From contig CAJAES010000106.1 of the NCBI GenBank assembly GCA_903938815.1, positions 1 to 50,766 of the forward strand: a DNA stretch of 50,766 nt, in the 5' to 3' direction. Source of the DNA: an uncultured beta proteobacterium. GTDB lineage: Bacteria > Pseudomonadota > Gammaproteobacteria > Burkholderiales > Burkholderiaceae_C. Of the stretch, positions 41,784 to 50,766 are shown in pieces. Every line of letters begins with the position of its first letter. Within the stretch, counting starts at the first letter, position 1. Position numbers and translations under genes: made by a program. Below the pieces are notes generated by a model that had not been told where the DNA came from, did no database searches, and saw only the letters and a program-made list of their open reading frames with translations.

Positions 41784-43427
41784 TCACTGCGGCACCCTGC
41801 TGACGCCTTCCAGTTCGGCGAGGGTCTCGCGGTAGTAGGCATGCAACCGGGCCACCCGGTCGCTGCCCGGCATCAGTGCGTCCAGACGCGACAGGCACGC
41901 TCGCACCCGCTCGACGGCCGGGGTATCCAGGTGCTTGCTGTCTCGCAGCATCAGGCATCGCATCTGCGCCACCTGAAGCAGCACCTCGCAGTTGTCGGGG
42001 TAGTCCGCCAGCGCGTACTCGATCGTCGTGAGGGCGCGGTCGGCGCGCCCATCCCGGAACAACGCCTTGGCAGCGGCAACGTGGTGGGCGACGATGCCCG
42101 CTTCTACGACACGGGCGAACTGGTCGGCGTGACCGGTCTGATGCAGCGTCTGCCCGATGAGCTGGCGGGTGCGAAGGTTAAGGTGGTCGTCGGTCACGGC
42201 CGACTCCAGCCGCTTCAGGCCCGCCTCCTCATGGCCCGCCATCAGCTCGGCTTTCGCCAGCACGATCGTCGAGAAATCGGCCGACGAGCGGCGCAGGATC
42301 TCACGCTCTCTCGCGAAGGCAAGGCTGGCGCTGGCGGCAGTGGAGTCCCCGTTGCGGGCCTGCATCTGCGCGCCGAGCGCCGGTGCCGCGACGGCCAACA
42401 TCCGGTCGTTGGGAAAGGCCTTCGCGCTGGCTGCGATCACCGCCTCTGCCGCGACGCAGTCACCGGCATCGACCAGCACCTGCGCATGCGCGATCGCGTC
42501 CTGGGGCTGGGCTGCGATGGTGCCCTGCGTGGCCATCGCCACCCGGGAATAGCAGTCGCGGGCAGTCCCGATGTCGCCGTTGCGATAGGCCGCCTCGCCG
42601 ACGATCCGCTGACGCCGCGCCGAAGGCACGACGGCCGCTGAATCCTTCAGCATCCCGAAGGCGCCACGGTGGTCGCCACGAGCCTCCAGGCAAGACACGA
42701 CGAGATCGTAGGCCTCGACGTTTCTCGCGCCATCCGGCGACCGGATCAGCCCCTCTGCCAAGCGCAGTGCCCCGTCGACGTCGCCGCCTGCCTGCAAGGC
42801 CTTGGCCAGGCCAAGCTGTGCCCAGGCGAGGGCGGCATGGATGGAAAGGGCCTGACGATAGACCGCCGCTGCGTCGCCGTGCCGGCCCATCTGGAGCAGC
42901 GTCTGCCCCTTGAACTGCAGGGCCTGCATCGACCAGCGACCCCGCTTGGCCAGGATCGTTTCGCACGCCGCCAGGGCGCCGGCGAGATCATCTCGGGCCA
43001 GACGCTGGGTGACCAGCTGCATGGCATGGCGTCGGTCGAGAAGCGACTTCAGCCGGTCCTCGACCTCCCCCGCGGTGATCGGCTTGACAAGGTAGGAGTC
43101 CGGCCGGTGCTCGCTTGCCGCGGCGACCGCGTCGTAGCGGCTGTCGGCTGTCACCATGAAGAACAGGCAGCCGGGTGCCAGCAGACCGGTATCGCGCAGA
43201 TGTTCCAGAAGCTGCTGGCCGTCGCTCTTCTGGTTGAGGTTGTAGTCGCAGATCACGAGACCGTAGACGTGCTGCCGGATCAACCGGACCGCGGCCTCGA
43301 CCGTCGACGCCACATCCACCTTCTGGATGTACAGCAACTGGAGCTGGCCGCGCAGCGTGGTCTGCTGCGTCGGCATGTCCTCGACGATCAGCGTGCGGAT
43401 TGCGGAATACCGGGACAGGATGGCCAT
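41784..43427 (-). CDS. Response regulator with REC domain and TPR repeats
   Basis: The 547-residue protein starts with a CheY-like receiver: acidic pocket VED (15-17), phospho-acceptor Asp61 in VICDYN, Thr94 in MVTAD and Lys115 in YLVKP. From about residue 130 it continues as tetratricopeptide-type helices (for example LAGALAACETILAKRG, HGDAAAVYRQALSIH, DVDGALRLAEGL) to the end. No DNA-binding domain is present, so output is through protein contacts. ATG at 43427 is preferred for its GAAAGAG site; ATG at 43448 would add seven residues and cannot be excluded. The short histidine kinase follows two bases downstream and is its likely partner. Confidence 0.85.
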   Translation of the reverse strand: MAILSRYSAIRTLIVEDMPTQQTTLRGQLQLLYIQKVDVASTVEAAVRLIRQHVYGLVICDYNLNQKSDGQQLLEHLRDTGLLAPGCLFFMVTADSRYDAVAAASEHRPDSYLVKPITAGEVEDRLKSLLDRRHAMQLVTQRLARDDLAGALAACETILAKRGRWSMQALQFKGQTLLQMGRHGDAAAVYRQALSIHAALAWAQLGLAKALQAGGDVDGALRLAEGLIRSPDGARNVEAYDLVVSCLEARGDHRGAFGMLKDSAAVVPSARRQRIVGEAAYRNGDIGTARDCYSRVAMATQGTIAAQPQDAIAHAQVLVDAGDCVAAEAVIAASAKAFPNDRMLAVAAPALGAQMQARNGDSTAASASLAFAREREILRRSSADFSTIVLAKAELMAGHEEAGLKRLESAVTDDHLNLRTRQLIGQTLHQTGHADQFARVVEAGIVAHHVAAAKALFRDGRADRALTTIEYALADYPDNCEVLLQVAQMRCLMLRDSKHLDTPAVERVRACLSRLDALMPGSDRVARLHAYYRETLAELEGVSRVPQ

Positions 43428-43448
43428 GCAGACTCTTTCGGCATCCAT

Positions 43449-43606
43449 GATGCGTTAAGAGCAGTTTCGGCAGTTAACTCGGTTTCTTGATGCCTTCGTT
43501 CCGCCTGAGATTCCGCGCAAACCCTGATTTCGGCACATTCGAGCACAGTCTTCGGTGATCGAAGCCGCATCAAGGTCGATTCATAACTGTTTTAAACGAT
43601 ATAAAT
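43449..43606. other. AT-richer upstream region of the REC-TPR/HK operon
   Basis: No gene is supported here. The stretch is clearly less GC-rich than its surroundings, most of all 43580-43609, which contains TTTTAAAC and ATATAAAT. It should hold the promoter for the REC-TPR/HK operon (minus strand). A GCCGAAA sequence on the minus strand near 43468 faintly resembles a FliA-type -10, but the -35 match is poor, so no promoter is called. Confidence 0.4.
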
Positions 43607-43875
43607 CTTTGGCTGCGCCGAGCTCTTCCCGTCCGGCCTGCGGCCGCACGCTGCGGCTGCGCCGCCGCTGGGTCGGCCTTCAGCCGACCCGGCAGACTTT
43701 GGCTATGCCGAGCTCTTCCCCCCTGCCTGCGGCCGGGCGCAGCGGCTGCGCCGCCGCTGGGTCGGCCTTCAGCCGACCCGGCAGACTTTGGCTGCGCCGA
43801 GCTCTTCCCGTCCGGCCTGCGGCCGCACGCTGCGGCTGCGCCGCCGCTGGGTCGGCCTTCAGCCGACCCGGCAGA
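43607..43875. repeat. Three tandem 90-base repeats overlapping the 3' end of pyk
   Basis: Units run 43607-43696, 43697-43785 and 43786-43875. Units one and three are identical over 90 bases; unit two is 89 bases with changes in its first half. Each contains an eight-base-pair hairpin, gggtcggc with gccgaccc around cttca (43670-43690, 43760-43780, 43849-43869). In unit three the pyk stop codon (43859-43861) lies in the hairpin loop and the last codons of pyk are in the repeat. On the minus strand each unit carries the same aaagtctgccgggtcggctga-like end as pyk, differing by one base. Confidence 0.9.
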
Positions 43876-45286
43876 CCTTGAGCATGTTGGTGCCGCCCGG
43901 GTAGCCCATCGGCTCGCCGCAGGTGATGGCGTAGGTGTCGCCCGGCTTGAGCACGCCCAGGTCCACCAGCAGTTTCTCAGCCGCGGCCAGGGCCTCGTCG
44001 CGGTCGGTCATCTTGGGCATCAGCAGCGGGCGCACGTTGCGGTAGAGCGTCATGCGGCGCTGCGACGTTTCCTGGGAGGTCAGGCCGTAGATCGGCACCT
44101 TGATGCGGTGCCGGCTCATCCACAGCGCCGTCGAGCCCGACTCGGTCAGGGCCAGGATGGCCTTGCAGCCCAGGTGGTGCGCAGTGAACAGCGCGCCCAT
44201 CGCGATCGACTGGTCGATGCGGCCGAAGCGCTTGTTGGCGAAGTCGGTCTCGATGCTGACGTCGTCGGCGGCCTCGGCCTCTAGCGCAATGGCGGCCATC
44301 TGCTCCACGGTTTCCAGCGGGTAGCGGCCGGCGGCCGTCTCGGCGCTGAGCATCACGGCGTCGGTGCCGTCGAGCACCGCATTGGCGACGTCACTGACCT
44401 CGGCGCGCGTGGGCACGGCGTTGACGATCATCGACTCCATCATCTGGGTGGCCGTGATCACGACCTTGTCGAGTTCGCGCGCCATGCGGATCATGCGTTT
44501 CTGCAGCGCCGGCACGGCCGCGTTGCCCACCTCGACGGCCAGGTCGCCGCGCGCGACCATGATGCCGTCGGACGCGCGCAGGATCTGCTCGAGCACCGGG
44601 ATGGCCTCGCTGCGCTCGATCTTCGCGATCAGCGCCGGCTTGTGGCGGAAGGGCTCGCCGGCCACGTTGGCCAGCTGGCGCGCCATTTCCATGTCGGTGG
44701 CGCTCTTGGGGAAGCTGACCGCCAGGTAGTCGCACTGGAAGCTCATCGCGGTGCGGATGTCCTCCATGTCCTTCGCGGTGAGCGCCGGGGCCGTCAGGCC
44801 GCCGCCGGCCTTGTTGATGCCCTTGTTGTTGCTCAGCTCGCCGCCCACGCGCACAGTGGTGTGCACCTGGTCCCCGATAACCTTGTCCACCGTCAGGCGA
44901 AGCAGGCCGTCGTTGAGCAGCAGGGTGTCGCCGGGGCGTACGTCGCGCGGCAGGTCCTTGTAGTCCAGGCCGACGATGTCGTTGTTGCCGGGCTCGGTGC
45001 GCGCGGCGTCCAGGATGAAGGGCTGCCCCGCCACCAGTTCTGTCTTGCCGCCCTCGAACTTGCCGACGCGGATCTTCGGGCCCTGCAGGTCGGCCATGAT
45101 GGCCACCGCCTTGCCGGCACGGGCGGCCACCTCGCGCACGAGCATCGCGCGGTCGATGTGGTCCTGTGCCTTGCCGTGCGAGAAGTTCAGACGGACCACG
45201 TCGACCCCGCCCCGGATCATGCGTTCCAGCATCTCCGGCGAGGAAGACGCCGGGCCGAGCGTGGCAACGATCTTGGTGGCGCGCAT
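43859..45286 (-). CDS. pyk: Pyruvate kinase
   Basis: Pyruvate kinase makes pyruvate and ATP from phosphoenolpyruvate. The 475-residue protein is complete: MRATKIVATLGPASSS at the start, NFSHG, LQGPKIRVG, the GDLAVEVG active-site stretch, TATQMMESMI with the substrate-binding motif, DAVMLSAETAAGRYP, and the C-terminal allosteric domain ending PMGYPGGTNMLKVCRVG. ATG at 45286 has a GGAG site eight bases upstream; the longer frame into maeB is spurious. The last codons and stop lie in a tandem 90-base repeat. maeB lies 59 bases upstream. Confidence 0.98.
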   Translation of the reverse strand: MRATKIVATLGPASSSPEMLERMIRGGVDVVRLNFSHGKAQDHIDRAMLVREVAARAGKAVAIMADLQGPKIRVGKFEGGKTELVAGQPFILDAARTEPGNNDIVGLDYKDLPRDVRPGDTLLLNDGLLRLTVDKVIGDQVHTTVRVGGELSNNKGINKAGGGLTAPALTAKDMEDIRTAMSFQCDYLAVSFPKSATDMEMARQLANVAGEPFRHKPALIAKIERSEAIPVLEQILRASDGIMVARGDLAVEVGNAAVPALQKRMIRMARELDKVVITATQMMESMIVNAVPTRAEVSDVANAVLDGTDAVMLSAETAAGRYPLETVEQMAAIALEAEAADDVSIETDFANKRFGRIDQSIAMGALFTAHHLGCKAILALTESGSTALWMSRHRIKVPIYGLTSQETSQRRMTLYRNVRPLLMPKMTDRDEALAAAEKLLVDLGVLKPGDTYAITCGEPMGYPGGTNMLKVCRVG

Positions 45287-45323
45287 CGAAGTAACTCCGT
45301 AACAGGTTGGCGGGGCGATTATG

Positions 45324-45339
45324 GAGGCGGCTTCGCCTC
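45324..45339 (-). terminator. Hairpin between maeB and pyk
   Basis: gaggcg (45324-45329) pairs with cgcctc (45334-45339) around gctt, starting seven bases beyond the maeB stop on the minus strand. No T run follows; CATAAT directly after it on the minus strand could be a pyk -10 box. It may be an attenuator between the two genes. Confidence 0.35.
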
Positions 45340-45345
45340 GGGCGA

Positions 45346-47649
<2,304 letters not shown>

Positions 47650-47720
47650 CGGGCGTCTCCTCGTCGTTCGGGTGGAACGCGAGATTACGCCCGATCCAGC
47701 GGGCCCGACCCAGGGGTCTA

Positions 47721-47779
47721 CACGCGGCTACGCGGCTGTGCGGCAGCCCATCTGCGCGCCTATGCGCCTATGCGCCTAC
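47721..47779. repeat. Period-8 short tandem repeats beside the pgk stop
   Basis: Two tracts of eight-base period lie between maeB and pgk: cacgcggc, tacgcggc and tgtgcggc (47721-47744), and gcgcctat, gcgcctat and gcgcctac (47756-47779). The pgk stop codon (cta on plus, 47776-47778) is in the last unit. They are short and GC-rich; slippage is possible. Confidence 0.6.
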
Positions 47780-48969
47780 GCCGCAGCGCGGCGGGCCAGG
47801 ATCTCGAACGCCGGCAGGGTCTTGCCTTCCAGCACCTCCAGGAAGGCGCCGCCGCCGGTGGAGATGTAGCCCACCCGGTCCTCGATGCCGTACTTGGCGA
47901 TGGCCGCCAGCGTGTCGCCACCGCCGGCGATGCTGAAGGCCGGGCTGTCGGCGATGGCGCGCGCGATGGCCTCGGTGCCGTGCGAGAAGGCCTCGAACTC
48001 GAAGACGCCCACGGGACCGTTCCAGACGATGGTGCCGGCGGCCTTGAGCTGCGCGGCGAGGACGGCCGCGGTCTGCGGGCCGATGTCGAGGATGAGGTCG
48101 TCGGCGGCCACGTCGGCCACGGCCTTGACGGTGGCGGGCGCGTCGGCAGCGAAGCTCTTCGCGGTGACCACATCGGTCGGGATGGGCACGGCGGCGCCGC
48201 GGGCCTGCATGGCGTCGATCACGGCGCGGGCCTCGGCCACCAGATCGGCCTCGGCCAGGCTCTTGCCGATGGGCAGGCCCATGGCCAGCAGGAAGGTGTT
48301 GGCGATGCCGCCGCCCACGATGAGACCGTCCACCTTGCTGGCCAGGCTCTTCAGGATGGTGAGCTTGGTGCTGACCTTGCTGCCGGCCACGATGGCGACC
48401 AGCGGCCGCTTCGGGTGCGCCAGCGCCTTCGTGACGGCGTCGATCTCGGCGGCCAGCAGGGGGCCTGCGCAGGCCACGGGCGCGAACTGCGCGATGCCGT
48501 AGGTGCTGGCCTCGGCGCGGTGCGCCGTGCCGAACGCGTCGTGCACGAAGATGTCGCACAGCGCGGCCATCTTCTTCGCCAGTTCCTCGTTGTTCTTCTT
48601 CTCGCCCTTGTTCAGGCGGCAGTTCTCCAGCAGCACCACCTGACCGGGGGCCACGGTGACGCCATCGACCCAGTTCGAGACCAGCGGCACCTCGCGGCCC
48701 AGCAGTTCGGAGGTGCGCGCGGCCACGGGGGCCAGCGAGTCCTCGGGCTTGAACTCGCCTTCGGTCGGGCGGCCGAGGTGGCTGGTCACCATCACCGCGG
48801 CGCCGGCGTCCAGCGCCATGCGGATGGCCGGCAGGCTGGCGCGGATGCGGGTGTCCTCGGTGATGTTGCCGGCATCGTCCTGCGGGACGTTGAGGTCGGC
48901 ACGGATGAACACGCGCTTGCCGGCGACACGGCCGGCAGCGATCAGATCGGCGAAGCGGATGACGTTCAT
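47776..48969 (-). CDS. pgk: Phosphoglycerate kinase
   Basis: Pgk interconverts 1,3-bisphosphoglycerate and 3-phosphoglycerate with ADP/ATP. The 397-residue protein has RVFIRADLNVPQ (19-30), VMVTSHLGRP, NCRLNKGEKKN, HDAFGTAHR, AIVAGSKVSTK, VGGGIANTFLLA, WNGPVGVFE and the ATP-binding GGGDTLAAI and STGGGAFLE. ATG at 48969 is chosen; the open frame to 49227 overlaps the AzlD gene. It precedes maeB and pyk on the same strand. Confidence 0.98.
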   Translation of the reverse strand: MNVIRFADLIAAGRVAGKRVFIRADLNVPQDDAGNITEDTRIRASLPAIRMALDAGAAVMVTSHLGRPTEGEFKPEDSLAPVAARTSELLGREVPLVSNWVDGVTVAPGQVVLLENCRLNKGEKKNNEELAKKMAALCDIFVHDAFGTAHRAEASTYGIAQFAPVACAGPLLAAEIDAVTKALAHPKRPLVAIVAGSKVSTKLTILKSLASKVDGLIVGGGIANTFLLAMGLPIGKSLAEADLVAEARAVIDAMQARGAAVPIPTDVVTAKSFAADAPATVKAVADVAADDLILDIGPQTAAVLAAQLKAAGTIVWNGPVGVFEFEAFSHGTEAIARAIADSPAFSIAGGGDTLAAIAKYGIEDRVGYISTGGGAFLEVLEGKTLPAFEILARRAAA

Positions 48970-49001
48970 GGCGGTGGATGGGTGAGTGGAAAGATGGACG
49001 G

Positions 49002-49331
49002 TCACCAGCCGAGGCCGAGCCGCAGCACGAGCAGCACGGCGGTGCCGGTGACGATGGTGCCAAGGATGCCCCGGCGCCAGAAGAACCAGGCCGCGCCGGC
49101 GGCGGCGGCGTAGATGCGGGCGTCCTGCCAAGTGTCGATGAGGTGGCCCTGCGTCATGATCACCTCGGGCACGACGACGGCGGTGAGCGCGGCGACCGGC
49201 GCGTATCGCAGGCCGCGCTGAAGCCACCCGGGAATGGGCACCTCGCGGCTGGGAAGAATGAAGAAGCCGCGCGTGACCAGCGAGATGATCGCCAGCCCGA
49301 CGATGGTGATCAGCGCCTCCAGGGAGCTCAT
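49002..49331 (-). CDS. AzlD family branched-chain amino acid transport subunit
   Basis: The 109-residue membrane protein matches AzlD: three or four helices with the conserved SLVTRGFFILPSREVPIPGWLQRGLRYAPVAALTAVVVPEV stretch. AzlD works with AzlC as an exporter of branched-chain or related amino acids. ATG at 49331 gives the family start. It ends 32 bases before pgk, and AzlC is encoded just upstream. Confidence 0.93.
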   Translation of the reverse strand: MSSLEALITIVGLAIISLVTRGFFILPSREVPIPGWLQRGLRYAPVAALTAVVVPEVIMTQGHLIDTWQDARIYAAAAGAAWFFWRRGILGTIVTGTAVLLVLRLGLGW

Positions 49332-49404
49332 GTCTGCCCCCAGGTCGCTGCGCGCCCGCCCCCCAGGGGGGTGATGAGCCAGTTTGGGGCGGCCCTGCAC
49401 AGGC

Positions 49405-50136
49405 TCATGTGGGATCCGTAGCCGGCAGCGGCGTGCGCGGGGTGGTGTGGTCGATCAGTAGTCCGATGGCCACGGCCGCGGCGATGGCGACGACGATGTT
49501 GAGCTTGAAAGGCAGCGCGAAGGCCGCCACGGCTGCGCAGCCCGCCACGGCGGCGGCGACCCAGGTGGAGCGGTCCACGAGCAGCGAGCACACCAGGCCC
49601 AACAGCGCCATGACACCGGCGAATCCGAAGCCCCACTCCGTGGGAATGACCGCGGCGAACAGGATGCCCACGATGGACATGATGTGCCAGGCGCCGAAGT
49701 TCATCAGCGAGCCGCCCCAGAAGTACGGCACCTGGCCGGGCGCCGGCTTCGGGTCGGGGAAGCGCGCCATGAACAGCACGTAGTTCAGGTCGGCAGCCAC
49801 ATACGACATCAGCGCCCGCTGCTTCAGGGGCAGGTGCGCCAGGTAGGGCCGCCACTGCGCGCTCTGGATCACGAAACGCAGGTTCACGCAGATCGCAGTG
49901 GCCCAGACCACCCAGATGGGCGCGCCGGCGACGATGAGCGGCAACGCAGCCAGCTGCGCGCTGCCGGCGAAGACCAGCAGCGACATCGCCAGCGCCACCG
50001 GCACCGACAGCCCGCTCTTGACCATGGCCACCCCGGTGACCAGGCCCCAGGCAGCAACCCCCAGCGCAATGCCGGACATCTCCCCGGCGCCGCGGCGGAA
50101 CTCAGGATGCTGGCGGATGCGCTCCCATTCGGACAT
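49405..50136 (-). CDS. AzlC family amino acid export permease
   Basis: The 243-residue protein is the larger subunit of the AzlCD exporter, with several membrane helices and the family motifs SLLVFAGSAQLAALPLI, ATAICVNLRFVIQSA, and MSYVAADLNYVLFMARF. It is followed by AzlD after a 73-base gap. The 27-base gap upstream leads to the head-GIN gene on the same strand. The substrate is likely a branched-chain amino acid. Confidence 0.93.
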   Translation of the reverse strand: MSEWERIRQHPEFRRGAGEMSGIALGVAAWGLVTGVAMVKSGLSVPVALAMSLLVFAGSAQLAALPLIVAGAPIWVVWATAICVNLRFVIQSAQWRPYLAHLPLKQRALMSYVAADLNYVLFMARFPDPKPAPGQVPYFWGGSLMNFGAWHIMSIVGILFAAVIPTEWGFGFAGVMALLGLVCSLLVDRSTWVAAAVAGCAAVAAFALPFKLNIVVAIAAAVAIGLLIDHTTPRTPLPATDPT

Positions 50137-50163
50137 CCGGCGATTGTCGCCGCTGCGGCAGGC

Positions 50164-50766
50164 TCAACGCCTGCGCACGTCTCCGCTGCCGACGATGGAG
50201 GTCTTCACGGCCGTGACCTTGCCGCCGTAGCGCACGTCGCCGCTGCCGGCGATCGACACCGACAGCGCGGTGTCGGCCGTGACCTTGGCGTCGCCACTGC
50301 CTGCGATGCTGACCTTGACCTCGTCGGCGGTCAGCGCGGAGAGATCGGCGTCCCCGCTGCCCGCGATGCTGACCTTCAGGCGCGTGGCGCGGCCGCTCGC
50401 CTTGATGTCGCCGCTGCCCGCGATGCTGGCGTCCACTTCGTCGGCGCCCAGATCCTTGACGAGCACGTCGCCGGAGCCCGCCACGCTCATGCGCAGGCGG
50501 TCGGTCCTGAGTCCGTTGGCCTCGATCAGGCCCGATCCGGATGCCGCCAGGCCGCGGATGCGGATCGCGTCCACCGTGACGAGGATCTCGCTGCTGTTGC
50601 GGATGGAGATTCCGCGCTTCCAGCGCACGACCAGCGTCGGCTGCCCGCTGCGCGTCTCGACCACGGTCTCGATCAGCGGCAGCAGGTTGTCGTCGGCCCG
50701 GATCTGCACCGCCTCCTGGCTGCCCTGGCGCACGACCAGCTTCATCGAGGCCTCGAGCAGCACGGC
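50164..50766 (-). CDS. Head-GIN (DUF2807) protein, 5' end outside the window
   Basis: The visible 200 codons run off the right edge, so the start and any signal peptide are missing. The sequence is a beta-solenoid-like repeat in which SIAGSGD recurs about every 16-20 residues (for example VAGSGDVLVKDL, IAGSGDIKASGR, IAGSGDADLSAL, IAGSGDAKVTAD, IAGSGDVRYGG), which marks DUF2807 (head GIN). Such proteins are usually exported or periplasmic. The function is unknown. Confidence 0.85.
   Translation of the reverse strand, partial: AVLLEASMKLVVRQGSQEAVQIRADDNLLPLIETVVETRSGQPTLVVRWKRGISIRNSSEILVTVDAIRIRGLAASGSGLIEANGLRTDRLRMSVAGSGDVLVKDLGADEVDASIAGSGDIKASGRATRLKVSIAGSGDADLSALTADEVKVSIAGSGDAKVTADTALSVSIAGSGDVRYGGKVTAVKTSIVGSGDVRRR

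Noticed and set aside
43455..43500. FliA (sigma-28) promoter for the REC-TPR operon
   Set aside because: Only a GCCGAAA-like -10 was seen, and the -35 element does not match at proper spacing.
43607..43875. CRISPR-like array
   Set aside because: The units are directly adjacent with no spacers, are 90 bases long and no cas gene is near.
43555..43881. 108-residue open frame across the 90-base repeats
   Set aside because: It is created by the repeats, changes frame because one unit is 89 bases, has no ribosome site and overlaps the pyk end antisense.

Overview
The window is GC-rich, densely packed bacterial DNA with strong third-position G/C bias. The gene families and gene order point to a betaproteobacterium of the order Burkholderiales, most likely Comamonadaceae. 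The main clues are an SAH riboswitch ahead of ahcY-metF, a DUF2917 gene divergent from a LysR gene, the lytic transglycosylase/NDUFA9-like/GST/cca string, a pgk-maeB-pyk...fba-purC-purE-purK-Sua5 cluster, and the DUF6279, DUF3047 and DUF2905 families. I cannot name the genus. Most of the window is chromosomal housekeeping. I see no transposase, integrase, phage gene, CRISPR array, rRNA or tRNA gene.

Layout. 1-5021: a hairpin repeat pair, purT, a divergent YcaQ/AlkX-type DNA glycosylase, then a HAD phosphatase and gamma-glutamyltransferase pair on the minus strand. 5119-10419: polyphosphate kinase 2, then the methyl-cycle unit (SAH riboswitch, ahcY, metF) and an overlapping PAS histidine kinase. 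10420-13296: 5-formyl-THF cyclo-ligase, an OmpW-like porin, DUF2917 and a LysR regulator. 13306-18008: a tightly coupled run of lytic transglycosylase, NDUFA9-like protein, GST and a CCA-adding enzyme that lacks its HD domain. 18114-22918: envelope and accessory genes (phospholipase D lipoprotein, DUF3047, a membrane zinc-ribbon protein, a serine hydrolase, DUF2905) plus a 395-base stretch with no gene. 22937-28993: MidA-type methyltransferase, then folM-like, folB, ttcA and a DUF4136 lipoprotein, then a DUF6279 lipoprotein whose start codon overlaps that of the divergent glmU. 29027-33018: tsaB-rimI-UDG on minus, dacB and SemiSWEET on plus. 33041-39889: fba, then a purine operon purC-(TPR protein)-purE-purK-Sua5 ending in a GDSL-like lipoprotein without catalytic residues. 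40075-43427: a signalling module (winged-helix/GHKL/STAS-like protein facing a soluble histidine kinase and a REC-TPR response regulator). 43607-43875: three tandem 90-base repeats running into the 3' end of pyk. 43859-50766: pyk, maeB, pgk, the AzlD/AzlC exporter pair and the 3' part of a head-GIN gene cut by the right edge.

How the genes fit together. Central carbon metabolism (fba, pgk, pyk, maeB) and purine synthesis (purT, purC, purE, purK) dominate, with one-carbon and folate functions feeding them (ahcY, metF, fau, folM-like, folB). A second theme is tRNA maturation and modification (cca, ttcA, tsaB, Sua5/TsaC). A third is the cell wall and envelope (transglycosylase, dacB, glmU, several lipoproteins). 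The least explained parts are the signalling module lodged between fba and pyk, the 90-base repeats that share the last codons of pyk, the TPR gene inside the purine operon, and the apparent pseudo-esterase lipoprotein. No complete new system is evident; the 40-44 kb interval is the best candidate for unexplained biology.
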